The notes beneath the pieces were generated by a model. The model had not been told where the DNA came from, made no database searches, and worked only from the letters and a program-made list of their open reading frames with translations. Below, piece after piece: positions 1 to 6,422 of a DNA stretch of 35,870 nt. This DNA comes from Fidelibacterota bacterium (GTDB taxonomy: Bacteria; Fidelibacterota; Marinisomatia; Marinisomatales; TCS55): NCBI GenBank assembly GCA_022561485.1, contig JADFRD010000013.1:1-35870 (forward strand), given 5' to 3'. The translations under genes were made by a program, and so were the position numbers. Positions within the stretch are counted from its first letter, which is position 1. Every line of letters starts with the position of its first letter.

Positions 1-105
1 GTTATTGCGAAAAACCAGACAATTGCATTAAGTTATGACACACATTACCCTGATAGGAACCTGAATTCCAAGCACTGAAAGCGTTTCATAAAGCTCCTAA
101 AATAT

Positions 106-1092
106 ATGGCTCAGAATAGCAAACGAATTGGCGCAATACTCGAAGACGCAGGTCTGGTTGATGAGTTTCAACTAATTTCTGCTCTTTCTCACCAACGCAA
201 ATGGGGTGGTAAATTAGGCGAAAGTCTTATTGCCCAGGGGCATATTGATGAAGCCACATTGGCAAAGGCTCTGGCTTATCAGCTGCAAATTCCATATGTA
301 GAGCTTTCTCCCGAAGATTTGAGAAGCAATATCCTGGGACATATTTCGGAAGATTTCGCAAAACAATTTATGATAGTTCCGTACTGTGTTACTGAACATG
401 ACGGGCGTCAAACATTAATTTTGGCCATGACTGATCCCCGTGATACAGATGCGCTCAATACGATTTCTCACGAAACCGGGTTTGAAACTCAAGCTGCGGT
501 AGCTCCGGCGGCATCAATTGAAAGAGTCGTACACGATTACAAAAACATGGTAACTTCCTCGTCATCTGAGGCTCCCCCTATCCTGCCATTCCCTCCTTCA
601 TGGAAAGAACTAAGTGGCCATGATGAACCACCTCCCAAACCTGTTGTAAAACGAAGGAAGCGTCGTGTAGTTAAAAAGAAAATCAGACTACAGGAAGGAA
701 CTAGTCCCATTACTTTTTCTGAACAAGGTTTTTTTAATACAGGCATTGGGAAGAAAGGAGGAAAAATACATAAAACCATTGAGACATATACTAATAACCT
801 AAAAATTTCTTGCTCAAAACTATTTTCGACAGGTTTCTTTGAGATCAAAATAATCCTTAAGGAGCTAAATATTGATGATACTGGATTATTTGAGGTCTCA
901 TATCGCTATCTCAATGAGAATAACGAACAAAAGCAATGGGGAAATAGATATAAAATCTTAAAACATGACAATGGCGCAAGTTATATTGATTCGGAAAATC
1001 CATTTAAAGGCACAGTAAAGAGATCTCTCAGTATGATACCTAAAAAGCCCTTAGTTTTTAAAAAAGATGGTTCGATCGAAGAAAAAAAATAA
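106..1092 (+). CDS. MshEN (type II secretion ATPase N-terminal) domain protein with unknown basic C-terminal domain
   Basis: Residues 7-30 (starting RIGAILEDAG) and 36-59 (starting KLGESLIAQG) are two 24-residue repeats of the form R/K-[LI]-G-x2-[IL]-x3-G...L-x3-L-x2-Q, separated by exactly five residues. That is the tandem arrangement described for MshEN domains, which bind cyclic di-GMP in MshE-type ATPases; it continues to about residue 150 as the usual GspE/PilB N-terminal domain. No Walker ATPase follows. Instead there is a Pro-rich then Arg/Lys-rich linker (about 155-197, with KRRKRR) and a C-terminal domain of about 130 residues that I do not recognise. It has no signal peptide or membrane segment, so it is probably cytosolic. 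The ATG is the first in frame and has no obvious Shine-Dalgarno. The stop lies 4 bases before an attC-like element, as in a gene cassette. Cyclic di-GMP binding is inferred from the motif. Confidence 0.75.
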   Translation: MAQNSKRIGAILEDAGLVDEFQLISALSHQRKWGGKLGESLIAQGHIDEATLAKALAYQLQIPYVELSPEDLRSNILGHISEDFAKQFMIVPYCVTEHDGRQTLILAMTDPRDTDALNTISHETGFETQAAVAPAASIERVVHDYKNMVTSSSSEAPPILPFPPSWKELSGHDEPPPKPVVKRRKRRVVKKKIRLQEGTSPITFSEQGFFNTGIGKKGGKIHKTIETYTNNLKISCSKLFSTGFFEIKIILKELNIDDTGLFEVSYRYLNENNEQKQWGNRYKILKHDNGASYIDSENPFKGTVKRSLSMIPKKPLVFKKDGSIEEKK

Positions 1093-1096
1093 AACC

Positions 1097-1230
1097 ATCT
1101 AACATTCACTCCACCGGACGTGAGAAGCACGTAGCGTCATTTCAAGGTTTGAAAGAAAAATGAGAGTAAATTTGTTCAACAAATGTTTAGAAAGTGAAAG
1201 TCTCACGCGCGGTGAGTTTTTCCGTTGGCG
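1097..1230 (+). repeat. attC-like imperfect inverted element (site 1)
   Basis: The element starts with ATCTAAC, which fits the integron box RYYYAAC, and ends with GTTGGCG, near GTTRRRY. The arm 1108-1124 (ACTCCACCGGACGTGAG) pairs with 1202-1217 (CTCACGCGCGGTGAGT), with two mismatches and one unpaired extra G. An unpaired extrahelical base is a feature of real attC sites. The centre contains a further AT-rich hairpin near 1168-1184. The right end shares the 13-mer GAGTTTTTCCGTT (1214-1226) with the element at 4727-4784. It begins 4 bases after a stop codon. No integrase gene is in the window, so this is a structural resemblance only. Confidence 0.4.
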
Positions 1231-1295
1231 CGCAGTAAAACCAATATTCACTAACTGCACATGGTTGTTGCACACTCATTGAAGGGAAGGATTAA

Positions 1296-3641
1296 ATGCC
1301 AAAACGGGCACAAGTAGTCGTAGGTATTTTATTAATCATTGTTTTGACCCTAATGATATTAGGCGCATTTTCGATAAGAGTAAATGCTGAAAACCATCAA
1401 GCGGAAATTGATCGAATTTTTGCCGAAATTAACACGCTGATCGGCACTGGCGATGTGGAAGGTATTTTGGCCTACTATAATGTCACGAAAGGATCTTTCT
1501 TTGATAAGACTCGGATTCAATATGAAAATTTACTGAAATTGGATAGCCTATCGTATCATTTGCAACTGAATGAACTGTCTGTTGACGGCGAAAATGCCAC
1601 GGCAATTGTATACGAAAAGAAATGGTACTACAAGTTTGAACGCGGCAATACCGAAGTCAGATGGCAAACCTGGTCGCTGGTTCAGACCGATGCTGGCTGG
1701 CGTATTGACGACAAGCAGGAACGAACCTATTTACAAGCTGAATTCGCAGATATTGATATGACCTTCTACCCTGCCCAGCAAAATATGACTGGTGTTGCTA
1801 AAATTGACATCACTGTAGTTGAAGGTGGTGAGAATAACATTTTGCTTTGGCTCAACCGAGGCTTGACAATCAATAAAATTGCCAATGATAAAGGGAAGAG
1901 CGTGCCTTTTGAAAGGTCAGACCTAACTATTGTGATTCCGTGGGAGACTACATTTCAGGCGGGCGAACAAATCACCTTAAATATAGACTACACAGGCAAC
2001 TTTTATAACGAATTCGTCGACTACGGTTACAGTTTGTCTTACATAGGGGAGGAGGGCTGTTTTGCCAATTTCGTGACACAATGGTATCCCAAAGTGATCG
2101 GCACTTTGACCAAATCGAAGGCCAAATTAACCTATACCGTGCCCAAGGATTTAATCGTGGCCAGCGTCGGCAAGTTTATGGAGAAAGTCGAAAAGGGTAA
2201 TCAAGTCACTTATATTTACGAGGTGACAACGCCAATGGATTATACCTTTAACGCCAACAAATTCTTTCATTATAGCCATGTGGTGGACGGTATCCAGGTG
2301 AACGTTTACTTTCTCGAGGGCGGCAAGGAGAAAGCCCGGATGTACGCCGATGAATCCATGAAAATTGTCACTTTTCTCAAAGAATTGTATGGCATTTTCC
2401 CGTATGACAGCTACAACATCTCGGAGGTGCCACCCGAAATCACTAAAGATCTGGGCGGTTCCGGCGGACAGGGACTGAATTTCTACCCGGTGAAGGGTCT
2501 GCGCGATGATGTGTTTGAATTCCCGTTACTTGCCCATGAAATTGGACACATGTGGTGGGGCTCGTGGGTGATGAGCGGAAATAATGGGGCCATGATCGAT
2601 GAAGGATTTTCCCAATTGAATGTCCTTTTTTGCTATCGTCACTTTTACGGCGAAAAGGCCATGTGGGATTTTCTGCGGGAAGGCACGGACCTATACACTC
2701 AATCGGCCAAAGAATATTTTACCCGCTACGGTACTGGCGAAAACGACCTGCCCATGGCCGTTTATGACGAAAATCGCGAATCGGATTTTGTAAAACTGGC
2801 CTATGTTAAATCTCACTTTGTCTACGCGATGCTAATGGAAACCGTTGGCTATGATACATTTATTAAAGGCATTCGTCGGATTATTTCCGATTATGCGAAC
2901 AAACGGTTCGATATCAACAAACTGCAAAAGATTATGGAAGATGAAAGCGAAATGGACCTGGCCTATTTCTTTGAGCAGTGGTTTTATCGCCCGGGCGCAC
3001 CGGAGTTTGAGTTTGAGTATTCCATCAATGAGATGGAGAGTGGTAAGTATGAAGTGACCGGTGTTGTGAACCAGGTACGTGACATATACCAGGTAACTGC
3101 GGAAATTGAACTGGCCACAGTAGACCATCGTGAAGTGCGTAAAATTGTTATCACTGGAAAGGAGACACCTTTTTCATATAATGTTAATTACAAGCCAACT
3201 GCCGTCTTTTTTGATCCTGATTATAAAATCTTACGCTGGATAGATGAATTCCGATACCTAGGTTTGTTGGGTGATGGCATAAAGAAAACTTATACCGGAC
3301 AAAGTGAAGAAGCCGTGACGATTTTGACCAAATTCCTCGAACATATGCCGAATGATGTGCAAGGTCACACCTTTTTGGGTCAAGCTTACCTCAATCTTGA
3401 AAAATACGAAGAGGCTCAACGGCCTTTTCAGTTTGTGATTGAATGGTTTGAGGAAACAAATCGAATCAATTTTTGGATACCTTATGCCTATACCGGTATG
3501 GGCGAGATATACGATAAACAGGGCAATACTGACAAAGCGGCTGTGTACTTTACGAAAGTTCTGGAACTAATCAATGTCGAAGGTACACATGCCAAAGCCA
3601 AAGCGTTTTTCGCCAGGCTTGAAAGCGATGGCATACACTAA
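1296..3641 (+). CDS. Membrane-anchored M1-family (gluzincin) metallopeptidase with C-terminal TPR
   Basis: 781 aa. An uncleaved or signal-anchor helix at residues 8-27 is followed by a segment of about 110 residues resembling an NTF2-like/SnoaL fold ('SLVQTDAGWRIDD'), then the M1 beta-sandwich and catalytic domain. The zinc motif is HEIGH (414-418) with the downstream glutamate in 'IDEGF' at 436. That gap is 17 residues rather than the usual 18 of M1 enzymes. 'GGSGGQGLNFYP' stands where the GxMEN substrate loop is normally found, so aminopeptidase specificity is uncertain. The last 110 residues look like two or three TPR units. A clear Shine-Dalgarno (GGAAGGATTAA) precedes the ATG. It is probably a periplasmic or surface peptidase. 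Flanking attC-like boxes suggest a mobile origin, but 2.3 kb is long for a cassette. Confidence 0.85.
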   Translation: MPKRAQVVVGILLIIVLTLMILGAFSIRVNAENHQAEIDRIFAEINTLIGTGDVEGILAYYNVTKGSFFDKTRIQYENLLKLDSLSYHLQLNELSVDGENATAIVYEKKWYYKFERGNTEVRWQTWSLVQTDAGWRIDDKQERTYLQAEFADIDMTFYPAQQNMTGVAKIDITVVEGGENNILLWLNRGLTINKIANDKGKSVPFERSDLTIVIPWETTFQAGEQITLNIDYTGNFYNEFVDYGYSLSYIGEEGCFANFVTQWYPKVIGTLTKSKAKLTYTVPKDLIVASVGKFMEKVEKGNQVTYIYEVTTPMDYTFNANKFFHYSHVVDGIQVNVYFLEGGKEKARMYADESMKIVTFLKELYGIFPYDSYNISEVPPEITKDLGGSGGQGLNFYPVKGLRDDVFEFPLLAHEIGHMWWGSWVMSGNNGAMIDEGFSQLNVLFCYRHFYGEKAMWDFLREGTDLYTQSAKEYFTRYGTGENDLPMAVYDENRESDFVKLAYVKSHFVYAMLMETVGYDTFIKGIRRIISDYANKRFDINKLQKIMEDESEMDLAYFFEQWFYRPGAPEFEFEYSINEMESGKYEVTGVVNQVRDIYQVTAEIELATVDHREVRKIVITGKETPFSYNVNYKPTAVFFDPDYKILRWIDEFRYLGLLGDGIKKTYTGQSEEAVTILTKFLEHMPNDVQGHTFLGQAYLNLEKYEEAQRPFQFVIEWFEETNRINFWIPYAYTGMGEIYDKQGNTDKAAVYFTKVLELINVEGTHAKAKAFFARLESDGIH

Positions 3642-3663
3642 CTAACTAATATCAACTTGATAA

Positions 3664-3712
3664 TGCTAACAATTGGTGGATCGGACTTTGGGAGGGCTAC
3701 CTCGTTAGGCAT
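3664..3712 (+). repeat. Degenerate attC-like boxes (site 2)
   Basis: ATGCTAAC near 3664 and GTTAGGCAT near 3704 are inverted end boxes about 49 bases apart, lying between the peptidase stop and the TolB-like gene. The interior pairs only weakly (GGTGG with CTACC). It is shorter than typical attC sites and is supported mainly by position and by the two neighbouring sites. Confidence 0.2.
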
Positions 3713-3738
3713 AATTAACTATAATGAAAGGAATGAAA

Positions 3739-4725
3739 ATGAAGAGCATAACGATCACATTATTTATCTTGTTTTCAATATTCACTGGCTGCAATTCTGA
3801 TAGTATTATAAAAGATGTTGATGATAATTCTACAGTGATAGTATATGAATCTCAATCTGACATAGTTGCTCTCGTTGTTGAAAGTCAGGTAGAAATACTA
3901 TTGTCATCATCAACTAGTAATGACTATGATCCAATAGTATCACCAATCGATGACAAAATCGTCTATACTGCTATCGCAAATAATAATTCTGTGAGTATAA
4001 TAATCGTTAATTCAGATGGCACGGAATCAATGTCCATTTTAGATGATGGAGCTTCATCTTATGAGTTTGCTCCAAATGGATCGCATATCATTTTTAGCCG
4101 CTATTTAGATGGGTACCGGAACATTTATACATTAAGTATTGATGGAAATACAATGAATAATATTACGGATAATCAAAGCCAATACTATGAGCCAAGCTAT
4201 TCTCCGGATATGACTAAAATTGTTTATATCAATGAAACAGACGGGCTATATCATGTAGGTATTATGAATTCTGATGGTTCAAATAAGACTATTTTAGCAG
4301 ATAGTTTAATACATGTCACTTATCCCACATTTTCTCCCAATGGAGATAAATTAATGTTTCTATCACAAGAGGGAATATTTCTAATGAATATTGGCGGGAG
4401 TGATTTAACAAATTTGACCCATCATTTTGAAAGTGACTGGGCACCAATATTTACTCCTGATGGATCAAAAATCATTTACGAATATTATGTGGGCGGTAAT
4501 AAGGAGATATATAGTATAAATATTGATGGTACTGAAAACATAAATTTGACAAATAATAATGGGAATGATACATCTCCCTCTGTTAATTCGGACGGGACCA
4601 GGATAGTATTTGTTTCTGATCGTGATGGAGATAATGAAATATTAATCATGAATATTGATGGTTCAGAACAAACGCAAATTACTGAAAACTCCGTTGGTGA
4701 TAATTCTCCGCACTTTGTTAATTAA
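3739..4725 (+). CDS. TolB-like beta-propeller lipoprotein
   Basis: 328 aa from the ATG at 3739. That ATG has AAAGGA six bases upstream; the in-frame ATGs at 3724 and 3733 lack such a site. The N-terminus is a lipoprotein signal ending in 'IFTGC'. The rest is six or so repeats of about 40 residues with the WD40-like/PD40 pattern: 'SPDMTKIVYIN', 'SPNGDKLMFLS', 'TPDGSKIIYEY' and 'NSDGTRIVFVSDRDGD', each followed by an 'NIDG...L/Q.T' strand. This is the TolB C-terminal/DUF5050-like propeller. It would sit in the periplasm or on the surface as a lipid-anchored protein. The whole protein is propeller with no TolB N-terminal domain, so a Tol-Pal role is unlikely. The stop codon is one base before attC-like site 3. 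The gene is more AT-rich than the peptidase before it. Confidence 0.8.
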   Translation: MKSITITLFILFSIFTGCNSDSIIKDVDDNSTVIVYESQSDIVALVVESQVEILLSSSTSNDYDPIVSPIDDKIVYTAIANNNSVSIIIVNSDGTESMSILDDGASSYEFAPNGSHIIFSRYLDGYRNIYTLSIDGNTMNNITDNQSQYYEPSYSPDMTKIVYINETDGLYHVGIMNSDGSNKTILADSLIHVTYPTFSPNGDKLMFLSQEGIFLMNIGGSDLTNLTHHFESDWAPIFTPDGSKIIYEYYVGGNKEIYSINIDGTENINLTNNNGNDTSPSVNSDGTRIVFVSDRDGDNEILIMNIDGSEQTQITENSVGDNSPHFVN

Positions 4726-4726
4726 T

Positions 4727-4784
4727 GCCTAACACACGCTGCCAGCCAACGGCGGGTAAACTCCACAGAGTTTTTCCGTTATGC
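4727..4784 (+). repeat. attC-like element (site 3)
   Basis: GCCTAAC (4727-4733) matches RYYYAAC exactly, and GTTATGC (4778-4784) is close to GTTRRRY; the two boxes pair with one mismatch. The total of 58 bases is near the lower size limit of attC sites. An inner hairpin AAACTC-cac-aGAGTTT lies at about 4758-4773. The 13-mer GAGTTTTTCCGTT at 4768-4780 is identical to site 1. The element starts one base after the TolB-like stop codon. Confidence 0.4.
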
Positions 4785-4805
4785 AATATTTCGAGAGAAT
4801 AGAAT

Positions 4806-4925
4806 ATGAAAAATAGAATTATAGTCGGTGTTTTATTTGTGTCCAGTTTGTCCTTCTTTTCTTGTGATAATGAAACTAACGAAAATGACAACTCTGTTTT
4901 ATTTACTAAAACCAATAATATATAA
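4806..4925 (+). CDS. Very short lipoprotein, probably a truncated remnant
   Basis: An ORF of 39 codons: MKNRIIVG, a hydrophobic stretch, a lipobox-like 'SFFSC' at residues 16-20, and then an Asn/Asp/Glu-rich tail ending at TAA. The N-terminus is a convincing lipoprotein signal, but almost nothing follows it. It is most likely the 5' end of a lost gene or a decaying cassette ORF. It begins 21 bases after the attC-like site 3. A real mini-lipoprotein cannot be excluded. Confidence 0.4.
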   Translation: MKNRIIVGVLFVSSLSFFSCDNETNENDNSVLFTKTNNI

Positions 4926-4979
4926 CTTCCAAATAGTTCTATATTTCACCTTCAACAATTGAATAAAAGAGGACTATTT

Positions 4980-5171
4980 ATGATCAAGGATTTCAATGAA
5001 TTCAGTGTATTAAGAATAACCCGGTTTGTTTTTTACACATTAACAGCGATTGCAATATATTTTGCCGGCGTTGAACTAAACAGTAACAATTTAAAACTTG
5101 CGGCAGCGTTTTTTGTAGTAGCTGGAGTTTTGGGGATTGTTAGAAATCTGCAGCGCCTGTCTAATAAGTAA
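4980..5171 (+). CDS. Small membrane protein, two transmembrane helices
   Basis: 63 aa from the ATG at 4980, which has AGAGG eight bases upstream; an upstream in-frame TTG at 4959 has none. Two hydrophobic helices (about residues 13-30 and 38-55) are joined by a short 'GVELNSNN' turn, and the protein ends in a basic tail (RNLQRLSNK). I do not recognise the family. The topology would leave both ends on the same side of the membrane. A weak AT-only hairpin (5166-5173 with 5193-5200, then TTTT) overlaps the stop and may end transcription. Confidence 0.6.
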   Translation: MIKDFNEFSVLRITRFVFYTLTAIAIYFAGVELNSNNLKLAAAFFVVAGVLGIVRNLQRLSNK

Positions 5172-5219
5172 ATAGATTTATTCTATAGAGTCATTTACTT
5201 TTAATCGATATTAATAATC

Positions 5220-5379
5220 GAGGGCTTTGCAAAACCTGATGTGTGAAGAAAAAAGATGTAAAATTTGTCTGATTAAGACGGGAAACGTAGTCAATAGCGG
5301 GGCTATGGACAAGTTTTCTAACGAAAAGCAGGCGAATTTTAGACTTTTTAATTTGTGCAATAGGTTTTGCAAAGCCCTC
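5220..5379. mobile_element. 160-bp MITE with perfect 18-bp terminal inverted repeats and 5-bp target duplication
   Basis: GAGGGCTTTGCAAAACCT (5220-5237) is the exact reverse complement of 5362-5379. Directly outside the ends, TAATC occurs on both sides (5215-5219 and 5380-5384), a target-site duplication. Inside the perfect ends the symmetry continues imperfectly: the complement of 5248-5267 resembles 5333-5351 (AATTTTAnAnTTTTT). There is no open frame of useful size, so it is non-autonomous and would need a transposase in trans. The end sequence and length look like an internally deleted insertion sequence of the IS5/IS1182 type, but that family assignment is inference. Confidence 0.85.
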
Positions 5380-5384
5380 TAATC

Positions 5385-5832
5385 TTCAATCTGCTACCGG
5401 GGGCGTACAAGGAGACTATTATTACTCATGCATCAAGACGGTCGTATGAATCGGACTTGACTTAATCGGCATAGCCATTGAGTTAAGAACGATAAGTTAC
5501 CCACAGTCCTTAAGTCAAGCCTTCTCCGAATTCTTAACTCAAGTTCTGTGGTAATTTTGATTACTTTCTTACCTGCCCGCCACATTATAACATTTTTAAA
5601 GGTGGCAGGCGGGCGACTAACCATTGCCAGTTTAATAATATCTAAAATTTTGATCTCAAACACACTCCAATAGTTCGCTGCAGGCTAATAGAATAAACCT
5701 TGCCATACGTGATCCATTTGTTTGAAATTCCGGTCAGGAACAAATTTTGGTGTTCTGTTAACGTTTCAGTAATCGGAATTCGCCTGCGCAACTGAACACA
5801 ATAATTAGAAAACTAAGATAAAGGAGTCAGAG
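5385..5832. other. Repeat-rich intergenic stretch without a gene
   Basis: No supported coding region. It holds two interleaved inverted-repeat pairs. CTTGACTTAA (5456-5465) pairs with TTAAGTCAAG (5510-5519), and TTGAGTTAAGAA (5478-5489) pairs with TTCTTAACTCAA (5531-5542), in the order A-B-A'-B'. A GC-rich palindromic block lies at 5572-5614 (CCTGCCCGCCAC against GGTGGCAGGCGGGC). The last 150 bases are plain, ending in the AAAGGAG site of the next gene. The composition suggests old mobile-element debris next to the MITE. Confidence 0.5.
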
Positions 5833-6243
5833 ATGAAATCATTTGGTAAGGCAATCGGTTATGGGATTCTTGTTTGGTTAATACCATTTATAGTCGCATT
5901 CATTTTATTTCCCATTCATGATTCTGCCAGACCTCTATTTGAGTCGGTCATGGCTGTCACAGTGTGTGCAGCAGCAGTTGTCTTTGGAATTGCCTATCTA
6001 AAAAATGTGAAAGAAGGTGTCGTGCAGGAAGGAATTCGAATTGGAACCCTTTGGTTTATCATCTCAATTCTAATTGATGCACCACTCATGCTTCTTGGAG
6101 GACCAATGAAAATGAGTATTTCTGAATACATAGATGACATAGGTATCACATATTTATGTATACCTGTGATTACCTGGGGATTAAGTGTTGCCTTCTCACG
6201 GTCAGCAAACGAATTAAATCCTTCTGATAAAAATGCTGACTAA
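5833..6243 (+). CDS. Conserved hypothetical membrane protein, four transmembrane helices
   Basis: 136 aa with AAAGGAGT nine bases before the ATG. Four hydrophobic helices are visible at about 8-26, 39-57, 74-93 and 108-124. Charged or Pro-containing loops lie between them: 'HDSARPLFES' after the first and 'GGPMKMSISEYIDDIG' between the third and fourth. The 'RPLFES..' loop and 'GPMKM...YxxDIG.TYL' pattern recur in a family of small bacterial and archaeal membrane proteins as far as I remember, but I know no function for it. It stands alone between the repeat-rich gap and the PurL-like gene. Confidence 0.65.
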   Translation: MKSFGKAIGYGILVWLIPFIVAFILFPIHDSARPLFESVMAVTVCAAAVVFGIAYLKNVKEGVVQEGIRIGTLWFIISILIDAPLMLLGGPMKMSISEYIDDIGITYLCIPVITWGLSVAFSRSANELNPSDKNAD

Positions 6244-6383
6244 TTTAGCCGCTGACGATATTTTTTTAGATGGCTTTAAGGCTGTAAAATTTTGACGCTC
6301 GATAAAAAGCTATCATCCATTTTACAATACGACGAACAGTTTCAATTTTAATCAGCAGTTTTTCTCGTACCTAACTCAAGGAA

Positions 6384-6414
6384 CCTGTTTGCGTATAACA
6401 TACACAAACAGGAG
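6384..6414 (+). promoter_or_regulatory. Hairpin sequestering the Shine-Dalgarno of the PurL-like gene
   Basis: CCTGTTTG (6384-6391), a C·A mismatch, GTAT, a loop AAC, ATAC and CAAACAGG (6405-6412) form a 12-pair stem with one mismatch and a three-base loop. The 3' strand includes the first bases of AGGAG (6410-6414), which is the ribosome binding site for the GTG at 6423. Folding would reduce translation unless the hairpin is opened by a factor, temperature or a ligand. There is no U-tract after it, so it is not a terminator. Confidence 0.5.
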
Positions 6415-6422
6415 ATAACACC

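Noticed and set aside
5433-5663. Minus-strand ORF of 76 codons in the repeat-rich gap
   Set aside because: It runs straight through the interleaved inverted repeats and the GC palindrome, has no ribosome binding site and no recognisable domain; most likely an accident of repeat sequence.
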